Assembly: GCA_041753075.1 (NCBI GenBank)
Contig: JBGSVE010000004.1
Coordinates: forward strand, 7,161 to 71,160
Reading direction: 5' to 3'
Origin: UBA6163 sp041753075
Lineage (GTDB): Bacteria > Planctomycetota > Planctomycetia > Pirellulales > Pirellulaceae
DNA: 64,000 bases
Under the pieces are notes generated by a model. It saw only the letters and a program-made list of their open reading frames with translations, was not told where the DNA came from and did not search any database. Below are positions 10,485 to 19,014 of the stretch, in pieces (positions within the stretch are counted from its first letter, which is position 1; every line of letters starts with the position of its first letter). The translations under genes were made by a program, and so were the position numbers.

Positions 10485-11264
10485 TTACCGCGCGGTCCAG
10501 CCGCCATCGACGGTGAGCATGCTTCCGGTCATGTAGCTGGCGGCGGGACTCGACAAAAAAATCGCCGCCCCTTGAATCTCGCTCATCGTGCCCCAGCGCT
10601 CCAGCGCCGTCGCACCGACGATAAACCGTTTCGCCTCGTCGGTATCCGCGATCGGTATGTTCATCGGCGTCAAAAATGGTCCGGGGCAGATGGCGTTGAC
10701 CGTGATTCCGTCGGCGGCCAATTCCAGCGCTAGCGCGCGAGTCAACTGGACCACGGCACCTTTGCTGGTCGCGTACGGCGTTCGGTTTGCTAGTCCGACC
10801 AATCCCAACGTGCTGGCCATGTTGACGATCCGTCCGAATTGTTGCCCGCGCATAATCGCCACGACATGCTTTGCACACAACCAACTGGCATCGACGTTAA
10901 CGCTTTGAACCTGGCGAAATTCGTCGAGCGTGATAGTTTCAATCGGCCCGCGAATGTTGATGCCGGCATTGTTGATGAGGATATCAATCCGGCCGAACGC
11001 GGCGAAGCATGACTGGATCATCTCCCGCACATCGGCTTCGCGCGACACGTCCGCTTGAAGCCCGATCGTACTCACCGGGTACTCATCGGCAATGGTCGCC
11101 GCCGCCGCCGATGCTTCATCGAGATGGCGACTGACCACGCAGATGTTTGCGCCCGCCGAAGCCAAACCCGCCGCCATTGCTTCGCCGAGACCTTTGGAAC
11201 CGCCGGTGACTATCGCCACACGGTCAGTCAAATCAAACTGCGAAATTCCTGCCCAGCGGGTCAT
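10485..11264 (-). CDS. SDR family oxidoreductase
   Basis: A 259-residue classical short-chain dehydrogenase/reductase, a cytosolic NAD(P)-dependent enzyme. The cofactor motif TGGSKGLG is near residue 20, followed by ADVSREADV, the structural NNAG motif (LINNAGI), and the catalytic set: Ser in NMAS, then YATSK. The C-terminal ASYMTGSMLTVDGGW is standard. Resemblance is closest to gluconate 5-dehydrogenase and 3-oxoacyl-ACP reductase types, but the substrate cannot be assigned. It lies 10 nt downstream of the TPR lipoprotein gene on the same strand, so they may be cotranscribed. Confidence 0.88.
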   Translation of the reverse strand: MTRWAGISQFDLTDRVAIVTGGSKGLGEAMAAGLASAGANICVVSRHLDEASAAAATIADEYPVSTIGLQADVSREADVREMIQSCFAAFGRIDILINNAGINIRGPIETITLDEFRQVQSVNVDASWLCAKHVVAIMRGQQFGRIVNMASTLGLVGLANRTPYATSKGAVVQLTRALALELAADGITVNAICPGPFLTPMNIPIADTDEAKRFIVGATALERWGTMSEIQGAAIFLSSPAASYMTGSMLTVDGGWTAR

Positions 11265-11273
11265 GTCAGAGCC

Positions 11274-12509
11274 TTATTGGTTAAAGAATCCAGGTGGCAG
11301 CGAGTACGGTGTTTGCTGCGTCGCGGCGGCCGGCGACGGCGCGGTCGCTGCCGGAGCAGTCATCGGTGTCGTCGCAGTAGGAGCTATGCCTGGCGGATTC
11401 CACGCGGCGGTGCTTGGGGCTAGTGCAGTCGCTTGGGTTGCTGGCACACTGCCTTGGCCGGACATTTGCGTTGTTTGCTGCACTGGTTGCTGTGGTTGTT
11501 GTGGTTGCTGGAACGCATTGACAAACTGGCCGGCGGCGGCGTAAGCCTGCGGCGCAGCTTGGGCAATGCGGTTCGCTGGACCATCGATTGCGGCCAACAT
11601 TTCTTTCGACCGAGTCACCGCCTTGCTGACCGCCGAATCGCTGGCGGCTTGGGGCTCGAACTTGATGACTTCACCGAGGTGAGTCTTCGCTTCGGGCAAC
11701 TTGCCGGCCTTGTAGTGCAGGTACGCCATGTTGAAGTGGGCGACGGCGGGCTTATTGTGTTGCATGAGCACGTTCATCGCGCCCTGGGTGTCGCCCGAAT
11801 CGTACTGGGCATTGGCGAGATTGTTAGCAAAACGCGACGTGCCCGGAGCGAGAGTCAACGCTTTGCTGATCGATTGGCTGGCACCCGCCGCATCGCCCAA
11901 CTTCGCCTGCGTCAAACCGTAATCGTTGTGCAAACCGGCATCACTGGGATTCTGTTCGATTGCCCGTTTGAAGAAATCCGCAGCCGGTTGGTAGCTTTCT
12001 TGGCGAAAGTGCAACCGCGCGATGCTGGCCAGTGCGGCAGCGTTCTTCGGTTCGGCTTCGACGGCGCGAGTGTAGCTTTGCATCGCTTTGGTGAAGTCGC
12101 CCGTGGTTTCCCACAATTGACCTTGAGCGACAAACACATCAGGGCCGACGCTGGCGGGCGTATCCAAGCGTGTTGGATCATCGGCGGCCAAGGGATTGCC
12201 GTTGGCGTCGGTCGAAGCTTTGTTGCCACCGAACAAACCAGTCACACCATTCTTTGTTTTGGTGTAAGCATTCTTGGTCGCCATGCCCATGCTACTGACC
12301 TGGCCAGTTGCCGATTGGCGTACGGCGGCCAGCTTGGCAGTCACACCGGTCCCCGGAGGTGTCGTAGCGACCGAGTCCGTCGACTTGTGAAATGGGTTCA
12401 GCGCTGCCAGCGACATTCCGCCGGACATGCAGCCAGTCATAGAAATTGTAAAACCTGCGGTGATCAGCCCCGCCAAAGCGGTGCGTCGTACGCGTTGGGT
12501 AACATTCAC
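11274..12509 (-). CDS. TPR lipoprotein, TadD-like
   Basis: A 411-residue protein with a lipoprotein signal (hydrophobic core then SMTGC, Cys near residue 27) and tandem TPR helices roughly over residues 130-290 (for example AKNAAALASIARLHF, SDAGLHNDYGLTQAKLGD). The C-terminus is low complexity, with a QPQQPQQP run and many Ala, Thr and Pro. The open frame extends to 12605, but the GTG at 12509 is preceded by agggga on the minus strand and places the lipobox at a normal distance, so it is chosen. TPR lipoproteins of this type (TadD) belong to Tad pilus machines, and two TadE-like genes and a TadG-like gene lie just upstream on the other strand. TadD assignment is inference. Confidence 0.78.
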   Translation of the reverse strand: MNVTQRVRRTALAGLITAGFTISMTGCMSGGMSLAALNPFHKSTDSVATTPPGTGVTAKLAAVRQSATGQVSSMGMATKNAYTKTKNGVTGLFGGNKASTDANGNPLAADDPTRLDTPASVGPDVFVAQGQLWETTGDFTKAMQSYTRAVEAEPKNAAALASIARLHFRQESYQPAADFFKRAIEQNPSDAGLHNDYGLTQAKLGDAAGASQSISKALTLAPGTSRFANNLANAQYDSGDTQGAMNVLMQHNKPAVAHFNMAYLHYKAGKLPEAKTHLGEVIKFEPQAASDSAVSKAVTRSKEMLAAIDGPANRIAQAAPQAYAAAGQFVNAFQQPQQPQQPVQQTTQMSGQGSVPATQATALAPSTAAWNPPGIAPTATTPMTAPAATAPSPAAATQQTPYSLPPGFFNQ

Positions 12510-12684
12510 GGTCAGTCCCCTATTCGGTGGCGAACGGCGATCGCCTGGCGCGTCGTTCTGTTGATTTGAATCGATTAATGTTTCAGCAGGCACCGAGGCC
12601 CACAATCAGTGGAATCGGTGCCCGCTGCTGATCCGCTTTAGTCGATTCGATCCGAACAGGGGGAAAATCCGTTGCTATCAAACC

Positions 12685-13254
12685 TCAACCGCCTTCGGTC
12701 ACACCGGCTGATCCCGTTGACGACGTGCTGGGCAATCTAGGCGCTGGTTGCGCTTCGAGCCATTCGCGTTGGATGCGGGTGGCCCAAGCACCCGAAGCCG
12801 TGCTCGGTTCGATTTCGGTAATCATCAACTGCGGCGCTGGACCACTCGTTTCCACCACGGCCAACGACTCACGAACCGAGGCCAAGCGGGCGGCGGTTTG
12901 CTCGGCGGAGCGTCCCCGCAGCACATAAATCACGCGGCGATCGGCCGGTGCCTGCGTCGCGATCCAACGAACTCGCGAGTTGCCTTCGGCCAAGAGCGCC
13001 CCATCGCCTTCGCGGAAAAACTCGCTGCCCAGCGTATTATGCAGCCGCCATCCATTCTGTTTCATCACCTCGAAAGGGGCGACGGCTTGGCGCACCGAAT
13101 CGTCGGTGAACGGCTGGGGCCAAGCATTATTGCGTTGATAATCAACGTGAACTGAATGCCAAAAACTGTGCCAATCTGCGGAGGCCTCGGCGGCGATTCC
13201 ACCGAGCGCAAAAGCGCAAGAGATGGCAAGGGCATGACGTGACTTGACGTTCAT
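12685..13254 (-). CDS. Exported hypothetical protein with W-rich planctomycete motif
   Basis: A 189-residue protein starting MNVKSRHALAIS, with a signal peptide ending ASA at about residue 27. Just after the cleavage point is the aromatic stretch WHSFWHSVHVDYQRNN followed by WPQPF, which I recall as recurring in exported planctomycete proteins. The C-terminal half contains RRVIYVLRGRSAEQTAARL, suggesting an alpha/beta domain. The ATG at 13254 is preceded by ggaagga at 8 nt on the minus strand, so the longer frame to 13422 is rejected. It sits between the TadD-like gene and the divergently transcribed TadE-like genes. The function is unknown. Confidence 0.72.
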   Translation of the reverse strand: MNVKSRHALAISCAFALGGIAAEASADWHSFWHSVHVDYQRNNAWPQPFTDDSVRQAVAPFEVMKQNGWRLHNTLGSEFFREGDGALLAEGNSRVRWIATQAPADRRVIYVLRGRSAEQTAARLASVRESLAVVETSGPAPQLMITEIEPSTASGAWATRIQREWLEAQPAPRLPSTSSTGSAGVTEGG

Positions 13255-13550
13255 AAGGCGAGTCCTTCCGCCGGAAAATGTTGCGAATTTATCTGACCAA
13301 GCGAGCTCCATTGCATCCTTGCAACGCAGCCTGACACCGCTCAACGTCATTAGCGTTTCGCATCGTCTAACCAAACCTTGAATCTTCGCATTGAATCCAT
13401 TCGCCGGTCGCCGCCGGAGCATCGATCAGATCCGTCACTCGCCCTAGGACCTGAATAACCGCGCTAGGTTCCGCTGGTTTCGGCGCTATGCGCGGCTCGG
13501 CTCGCGGAGATGCCTTCGTGGCCTGATGTTTTGACATAAGGTTCATCACT

Positions 13551-13952
13551 ATGCGACCACAGATATCCCATCCACGACGACGCGGTGCCGCCGCAGCCGA
13601 ATTGGCAACCATGCTGCCACTGCTGTGCTTGATCACATTTGGATCGATCCAGGCCGCCAACACCATTCATTTTAAGCAAGGCCTGACGACCGCCGCTTTC
13701 GAGGGAACGCGTGTCGCAACGGGCGTCACCGCAACGCAGCAACGAATCATCGACCGTGTCCAAGCCATGTTGGACGCTCGCCAGATTACGGGCGCGACCA
13801 TTGCCGTTGATCCGTCGAGCGACCTGGTTACCGTGCCCTTTGGCACCCCGATCGCCATCTCGATCACCGCACCGATTTCAGGCAATGTCAGCGGTCCGAC
13901 GTTCATTCAGTTTTCCGACACGATTACCGTGACCGGCCGCACATTGCACTAG
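13551..13952 (+). CDS. TadE-like pseudopilin
   Basis: A 133-residue protein with the TadE pattern: a short basic leader (PRRRGAAAAE) with glutamate at the fifth position of the hydrophobic stretch, then one membrane segment (LATMLPLLCLITFGSIQ), then an extracytoplasmic domain. TadE-type proteins are minor pilins or pilus assembly factors processed by a prepilin peptidase. It begins a three-gene plus-strand cluster, with 24 nt to the next gene. The divergent intergenic region 13255-13550 should hold its promoter, but none was clear. No Tad ATPase or secretin is in this window. Confidence 0.8.
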   Translation: MRPQISHPRRRGAAAAELATMLPLLCLITFGSIQAANTIHFKQGLTTAAFEGTRVATGVTATQQRIIDRVQAMLDARQITGATIAVDPSSDLVTVPFGTPIAISITAPISGNVSGPTFIQFSDTITVTGRTLH

Positions 13953-13976
13953 TTTCCCTCTCATCGTTGGCCCATC

Positions 13977-15107
13977 GTGAATAAAAACAACCGTTCGAAA
14001 CGTCCACGACGCGGTGCGGTGATTGTGCTGATTGCACTTTTGCTGCCAGCGTTTCTGTTGATCGTTGGATTCTCAATCGACCTGGCACACATTCAACTCA
14101 GCCGCACTGAAATGCGATTGGCCGTCGATGCTGCGGCGCGCGCTGGTGCCGAAGAACTTTCGCGCACCCAGTCGCTCGACAGTGCCCGAAATGTCGCCAA
14201 AGATGTTGCGGCGATGAACCCCGTTGCCGGCAATATGCTTTCGCTGCAAAACTCCGATGTGGACTTCGGCCGTGGTTCTGTCAATCAAAATGGCGGCTGG
14301 GCTTTCGACGCAAGTGGGGCGCCGAAAAACGCGGTTCGAATCACGGGCGCTCGTAATAGCGCCGCACTCGACGGCAAGCTGAATCTTTTATTGGGTTGGT
14401 ACTCGAATCAATCGGGCGTCGATCTGTCCGTGCCCGCGATCGCCGCCTTCCAGATTAACGACATTGGATTGGTGCTCGACCGATCCACATCGATGAAGCA
14501 AAGCATCACGCTTGATCCCGGGCCATCTTATGATGACCGGTTTTGCCAGCCGCCGCTGGCCGACAGCGGTTGGACAGCACTCGATTCCGCCGTCGCAGTT
14601 TTTATTAACGAGATCGCTGCGACGCCCGCCGAAGAACGAGTTTCGATCGTTACGTTCTCTTCAGCGATCGACCCGAATGTTAACTGCGGAGCGCTGCCGG
14701 CCGCGACGCTTGACCAAACCGTTTGCAACTCCATTGCCGCGCTCGAAAGCACGATGCAAAACCTCGCCACCACTGTCTGGAACGGTAATACCAATATAGC
14801 AGCCGGTATCCAAACCTCGCACGATGACCTGCTCAACGGACCGTCTGCGCGATCGCTCGCCGATAAATTTATGTTGGTCATGACCGATGGCATGGCCAAT
14901 GAAGGCGACACGCTCGCCGCTGCCCTCGATGCCGCTGACGCCGGGATCAAGATCTCGACCGTCACGTTTGGGCCCGGTGCCAATCAAACCGCCATGCAAG
15001 AAGTCGCGTTGATCGGTGGTGGTGTTCATTACCACGCCAACGACGCTGCCGAACTTGTCGAAGTGTTTCGCAAGTTTGCCGCCCAAACCGCACTGATCAT
15101 CAAGTAG
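13977..15107 (+). CDS. vWA domain protein, TadG-like
   Basis: A 376-residue protein starting at GTG. Residues 8-40 hold a basic leader and a membrane segment (RRGAVIVLIALLLPAFLLIV) typical of TadG (Flp pilus assembly, N-terminal TadE/TadG-like domain), followed by VDAAARAGAEELSRT. From about residue 160 comes a von Willebrand A domain with an intact MIDAS: DRSTSM, then a Thr-bearing loop and TDGMANEGDT. Such proteins bind metal through the MIDAS and may be pilus-tip or adhesion components. The small spacing to TadE-like genes on both sides (24 and 13 nt) indicates one operon. Confidence 0.85.
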   Translation: MNKNNRSKRPRRGAVIVLIALLLPAFLLIVGFSIDLAHIQLSRTEMRLAVDAAARAGAEELSRTQSLDSARNVAKDVAAMNPVAGNMLSLQNSDVDFGRGSVNQNGGWAFDASGAPKNAVRITGARNSAALDGKLNLLLGWYSNQSGVDLSVPAIAAFQINDIGLVLDRSTSMKQSITLDPGPSYDDRFCQPPLADSGWTALDSAVAVFINEIAATPAEERVSIVTFSSAIDPNVNCGALPAATLDQTVCNSIAALESTMQNLATTVWNGNTNIAAGIQTSHDDLLNGPSARSLADKFMLVMTDGMANEGDTLAAALDAADAGIKISTVTFGPGANQTAMQEVALIGGGVHYHANDAAELVEVFRKFAAQTALIIK

Positions 15108-15120
15108 TCCCAGGTCAACA

Positions 15121-15573
15121 ATGAGTATCAACATCATCGCGATTCGCGATCCCAATCAGCCGCATTCGCAAATCGACACCCGAGTCGATTCACGGCGACG
15201 TCGGGGAACGGCATTGGTCGAGTTTGCGGTGGTGGCTCCCGTCTTTTTTATGTTCACGTTCGCCTGCATTGAATTTGCGCGCGTCAACATGCTTCGCAAC
15301 ACCGCCGAAATTGCGGCCACCGAAGCGGCTCGCGCCGGTGTGATTCCCGGTGCAACTGCTGGTGACTGCTTGGCCGCCGCCAACGGTGAACTCGCGGTCC
15401 TCGGAGTCTCTGGACATTCGGTCGCCGTTACGCCCGATCCGCTGACAAGCGCCGCGACTACGGTCCGAGTTGCCGTTGACGTTCCGCTGACCGTGGCCAA
15501 CGGCTACGTCATTACGCAATTCTTCGTCGGCAAAACGGTTCGTGCCAGCGTCGAATTGCGCCGCGAAAAATAA
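15121..15573 (+). CDS. TadE-like pilus assembly protein
   Basis: A 150-residue TadE family protein. A long hydrophilic N-terminus precedes RRRRGTALVEFAVVAPVFFM, where the glutamate follows the small-residue turn as in TadE pseudopilins. After the single membrane segment comes LRNTAEIAATEAARAGVIPG, the usual TadE start of the extracytoplasmic part. The last 50 residues look beta-rich. It is the final gene of the plus-strand cluster and ends 3 nt before the stop of the convergent aminotransferase gene. Confidence 0.85.
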   Translation: MSINIIAIRDPNQPHSQIDTRVDSRRRRGTALVEFAVVAPVFFMFTFACIEFARVNMLRNTAEIAATEAARAGVIPGATAGDCLAAANGELAVLGVSGHSVAVTPDPLTSAATTVRVAVDVPLTVANGYVITQFFVGKTVRASVELRREK

Positions 15574-15575
15574 GC

Positions 15576-16757
15576 TCACACGCTCAGCATCGCCGCGACA
15601 ACACTGGGCAAATTCGTTGGCGTGATGCCAGCCACATTGATCCGCCCGCTGCCGACAATGTAAAGACTCTGTTCGGTGCGCAGACGATCGACCTGCATCG
15701 CTGTTAGACCGGTGTAGCTGAACATGCCAGACTGGTTCAGCAAAAAACCGTAATCTCGTTTCGCACCAGCGGCTTGCAGCGCATTGACCAACGCCGCTCG
15801 CATTAGCGAAATTCGCTCGCGCATCTGGCCCAACTCTTCGTGCCACAACTTGGTCAATTCCGCGTCACCCAAAACCGTCGCCACAACGGCAGCACCATGT
15901 CGCGGCGGATTGCTGTAATTGCTCCGCACCATTCGCTTCAATTGACTCAGTCCCGCCTTGGCGGCCGCCGCGTCTTTGGCCACCAACACGGCCGATCCAA
16001 CACGCTCGCTGTAGAGTCCAAAGTTTTTCGAGAACGAACTGGCGACAAGTATCTCGGGACATTGCTCGAGCACCACTTGCAAGCCCGCCGCATCCTCGAC
16101 CAAGCCGCGTCCGAATCCTTGGTACGCAAAATCGATCAACGGCAACAGTCGCTTTCGCGCCATCACTTCGGCGAGCTCTTGCCATTGCTGGATCGTCGGA
16201 TCAATTCCGGTCGGATTGTGGCAACAGGCGTGCAACAACACCGCGTCGCCTGACTTTGCGTTGGTGCCGATGTCATCGATCATCGCCGCGAAATCCAAAC
16301 CGGTGCGCGACGCATCTAAATAACGGTACGACTCCACCGGCAAACCCGCCGCCGTGAATACATTGACGTGATTTTCCCAAGTCGGATTGGAAACCCAAAC
16401 CGCAGCCCCAGGAAATTGATGGGCAATAAAATCGGCCGCGACGCGAACGCCGCCGGTCCCGCCGGGCGTTTGCACAATCGCCAACAACGACGGATCGATC
16501 GACTCGCCAAACAATAAATCGCCCACGTGACCACGGTAGTCGGCCAACCCTTCGATCCCCAAGTATGTTTTCGTTTTCTCCGATTCGACGAGCCGCTGTT
16601 CGGCTGCTTTAACGCAACGCAACACCGGCGTCTGGCCCTGGGCATCCTTGAAAACGCCAACCGCCAAGTTGATTTTCTTGGTGCTCGGATCAGCTAAAAA
16701 AGCTTCGCTGAGTCCAAGAATGGGGTCGGGTGGGGCAAGCTGAATCGATTCAAACAT
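15576..16757 (-). CDS. Aspartate/aromatic amino acid aminotransferase
   Basis: A 393-residue class I PLP-dependent aminotransferase, matching the usual ~396-residue length of AspC/TyrB enzymes. It exchanges amino groups between aspartate or aromatic amino acids and 2-oxoglutarate. Visible: FESIQLAPPDPILGL at the N-terminus, VQTPGGTGG, HACCHNPTGIDPT, and the PLP-lysine motif SSFSKNFGLYSERVG (Lys near residue 250). The C-terminal arginine region is GRINVAGI. The open frame runs to 17030, but the ATG at 16757 gives the family start. The extension overlaps the divergent oxidoreductase gene and is rejected. Confidence 0.92.
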   Translation of the reverse strand: MFESIQLAPPDPILGLSEAFLADPSTKKINLAVGVFKDAQGQTPVLRCVKAAEQRLVESEKTKTYLGIEGLADYRGHVGDLLFGESIDPSLLAIVQTPGGTGGVRVAADFIAHQFPGAAVWVSNPTWENHVNVFTAAGLPVESYRYLDASRTGLDFAAMIDDIGTNAKSGDAVLLHACCHNPTGIDPTIQQWQELAEVMARKRLLPLIDFAYQGFGRGLVEDAAGLQVVLEQCPEILVASSFSKNFGLYSERVGSAVLVAKDAAAAKAGLSQLKRMVRSNYSNPPRHGAAVVATVLGDAELTKLWHEELGQMRERISLMRAALVNALQAAGAKRDYGFLLNQSGMFSYTGLTAMQVDRLRTEQSLYIVGSGRINVAGITPTNLPSVVAAMLSV

Positions 16758-16866
16758 ATTGTTGTGAAGGGGCCGAGGAACGTCCAGCGCCGCAAAAAAC
16801 ATGCGGCCACGGTATAATTCGCCCCAAAATCGTATCGACCGACACCGTGATTGACGAGACCCGCCC

Positions 16867-18351
16867 ATTTTTGACTCCACCAGCGACTTCCTCGTCGTCG
16901 GCGCTGGTTCCGCAGGCTGCGTCGTCTCGCGAGTGCTGGTCGAGGCTGGTTTTCGCGTCACGATGGTTGAATCGGACCATGGAAAACCGGTCAATCGCAC
17001 TCCGGCCGAGTACCTCGTACAATTCGCCACCGCCGACGACTGGAACTTTCAAACGACGCCCCAACCACACCTCGGCGGGCGGCGCTTGCGGTTCCCGCGT
17101 GGTCGTGGTCTTGGCGGTTCGACGCGCATCAACGCTATGATCTGGTATCCGTCGATCGCTGATCTGCAAAGACTCAGCATTGTCGGCGGCGACGACTGGC
17201 CAATCGAGTCGCTCGCCGCAGCACAGGACATGGTGACTCGTTGGGTCCAACCCGAATCACCGCGCTGGGTTTCAACGGCGACAAATCGATTTCTACGCGC
17301 CGTCAACTCGCTTCACCATCCGCTCGCCGGCCCGATGTTCCCGTTCCAGCGGATGACGCGGCGATCGGTTCGTGTGACGGCCTGGGACGTGCTCGCCGAA
17401 AGCCAAAACTTCAACCGCTTGTCGCTCGTTCGCGGTGACACCGAGCGTGTCCTCTTTGACTCGTGCCGCGCCGCCGGGATTGAACTGGCTCGCTTGCCCG
17501 GCCAGTCAAGAACAACGAAGCTGGGCGCGCGTCACGGAATAATCCTGGCCACCGGATCGATCGCGACACCAGCGATCTTGATGCGCAGCGGCATCGGTCC
17601 CGAAGACGTTTTGCGGGAAGAAAAAATCGATCCGATGGTGGTCAATGCTTTCGTTGGTGCTGGGTTGCAGGATCACTTGATCATGCCGATTGTGTTCGCA
17701 ATCGACAACGCATCGCGATTTCCGTCCGTGCAAATCATGCACGACCTGGCGCGGTTTCGCATCGCCGCAACCGGTCCTCTGTCATCCAATCTTGCCGAAT
17801 GCGGAGGCATCATTTCAGCAATGACTTCATCTCCGGTGCAAGTGCATGTTACGCCGACGCACTACCTTTTGCATCCTCACCCGCGTGCCCCGGCAGCAAT
17901 GACGATCGGTGTCAATCTCTGTCAACCGCACTCACGCGGCCACGTGCGGATTCGCAACCAAACAATCGAAATCGATCCGAGTTATCTCAGTGATTCGCGT
18001 GATCTTGATGCATTGGTCCAGGCGGTCACGTGGGTTCGCGGGTTGGTGTCCCAAAGTTCCCTGGCGACGTTTGTAAACAGGGAGTTGATACCCGGTCGCG
18101 ACAAAGATTTCGCCGCATCTATTGCCCGATCGATTCGCCGGTATGCCCACACGCTGTATCACCCGACCAGCACTTGCGCGATGGGTGTTGCGAATCAGTC
18201 CGTTGTCAATAACCAGCTCGCCGTACGCGGCGTCAGCGGTTTGAGCATCGTCGACGCATCGATCTTGCCAGCCATCACAACGGTCAATCCCAACGCAACC
18301 ATCATGACGCTCGCGCTACATGCCGCAAATTTGCTCAAACGCAGGCTGTAA
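16867..18351 (+). CDS. GMC family FAD-dependent oxidoreductase, apparent ATT start
   Basis: A GMC (glucose-methanol-choline) flavoenzyme, about 494 residues, that oxidises an alcohol substrate. The FAD-binding motif VVGAGSAGC is at residues ~10-18, GRGLGGSTRINAM is the second GMC signature region, and the C-terminus has YHPTSTCAMG and TTVNPNATIMTLALHAANLL with the catalytic His and Asn positions. The FAD motif lies upstream of the first ATG/GTG/TTG in frame (GTG 16933). The frame is open back to 16855 with no standard start; ATT at 16867 gives MFDSTSDFLVVGAGSAG, a normal GMC N-terminus. The alternative is loss of one T in the run at 16868-16872, which would join it to a GTG at 16847. Confidence 0.78.
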   Translation: MFDSTSDFLVVGAGSAGCVVSRVLVEAGFRVTMVESDHGKPVNRTPAEYLVQFATADDWNFQTTPQPHLGGRRLRFPRGRGLGGSTRINAMIWYPSIADLQRLSIVGGDDWPIESLAAAQDMVTRWVQPESPRWVSTATNRFLRAVNSLHHPLAGPMFPFQRMTRRSVRVTAWDVLAESQNFNRLSLVRGDTERVLFDSCRAAGIELARLPGQSRTTKLGARHGIILATGSIATPAILMRSGIGPEDVLREEKIDPMVVNAFVGAGLQDHLIMPIVFAIDNASRFPSVQIMHDLARFRIAATGPLSSNLAECGGIISAMTSSPVQVHVTPTHYLLHPHPRAPAAMTIGVNLCQPHSRGHVRIRNQTIEIDPSYLSDSRDLDALVQAVTWVRGLVSQSSLATFVNRELIPGRDKDFAASIARSIRRYAHTLYHPTSTCAMGVANQSVVNNQLAVRGVSGLSIVDASILPAITTVNPNATIMTLALHAANLLKRRL

Positions 18352-18357
18352 CCCATT

Positions 18358-18384
18358 GTAAAACGATTGTCCCCAAACCATTGG
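18358..18384 (+). repeat. Diverged GTAGAAC-family repeat, copy 4
   Basis: gtaaaacgattgtcccc begins 6 nt after the GMC oxidoreductase stop and resembles the minus-strand reading of the copy at 1426-1450 (gtagaacgatggtcccc). The second arm is degraded (aaaccattgg). Confidence 0.35.
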
Positions 18385-18576
18385 TCCATCCGGGTTTATC
18401 GTGGATAGGCAGGATGTGCTGTTGGATTTTTTGAGGGATGGCTCCCGTGTCTAAAGTGACTGAAGGACGATCCTGTGCCGTACAATTGACGTGCCGGGTG
18501 AAGCGGACTGAAGCTCTGCGGGGACGCAACTTTGGAAGCAATAGCCCGGTCGACCGTGCGACAAAGGTGCTTGTCG

Positions 18577-18603
18577 GTCGCCGGCGGGATACCCGCCGGC
18601 GAC
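18577..18603. repeat. Perfect 12-bp inverted repeat with 3-nt loop
   Basis: gtcgccggcggg (18577-18588) and cccgccggcgac (18592-18603) are exact reverse complements around ata. The sequence tttctcg follows. It lies in a gene-poor stretch upstream of a transposase remnant. It could be a terminator-like hairpin, a dispersed repeat or a protein site. Confidence 0.6.
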
Positions 18604-18737
18604 TTTCTCGAATCTTCAAAATCCGGGTTCCTAGGCAAATCCACGAGAAAGTCTGATGGACCGAAAAAACTGGTATAGGTAGAAACATCGTTGAGAGGTT
18701 TGAATGGCTTGGTCACAAGGTCATTCGGTGGGGCGGA

Positions 18738-18926
18738 TTGCTGAAGCACAACAAAGTCAAAGACCTAAAATCAACTACCGTCATCGATATGATGCGAGCC
18801 GCCTTCAGTCATCCGCGTATCCAACAAATCGAACACCTACTAAACGAACGACCTCGAAAGCGACTGGGCTACCAAACACCCAACGAAGTTTTTACTCAAG
18901 CGAATGCCAAATCGCGGTGCGATTGA
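18738..18926 (+). pseudogene. IS30-family transposase C-terminal remnant
   Basis: The frame contains LLNERPRKRLGYQTPNEVF, the hallmark C-terminal segment of IS30-family transposases, at about residues 36-54. The upstream catalytic core (DDE) and helix-turn-helix are absent. The sequence after NEVF reads poorly in this frame, while a neighbouring frame gives IAVRLK, which resembles the usual family end, so a frameshift is likely. No terminal inverted repeats were found. The remnant sits in a 660-base region between the GMC oxidoreductase and FKBP genes that otherwise holds only the repeats listed. Confidence 0.65.
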
Positions 18927-19014
18927 AATGAACATCCGCCGGTCCATTGAGTTGAGCGTACCCGCGTAGTTGTTTTGAGGCTTTATTCAGATCGCCCATT
19001 TGGAATTACCGTCG

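Noticed and set aside
16758..17030. N-terminal extension of the aminotransferase
   Set aside because: It overlaps the divergent GMC oxidoreductase gene and adds 91 residues absent from the family. The ATG at 16757 gives the normal start.
18396..18749. 117-codon minus-strand frame in the gene-poor region
   Set aside because: Runs across the perfect hairpin and the transposase remnant area, and shows no protein-like features.
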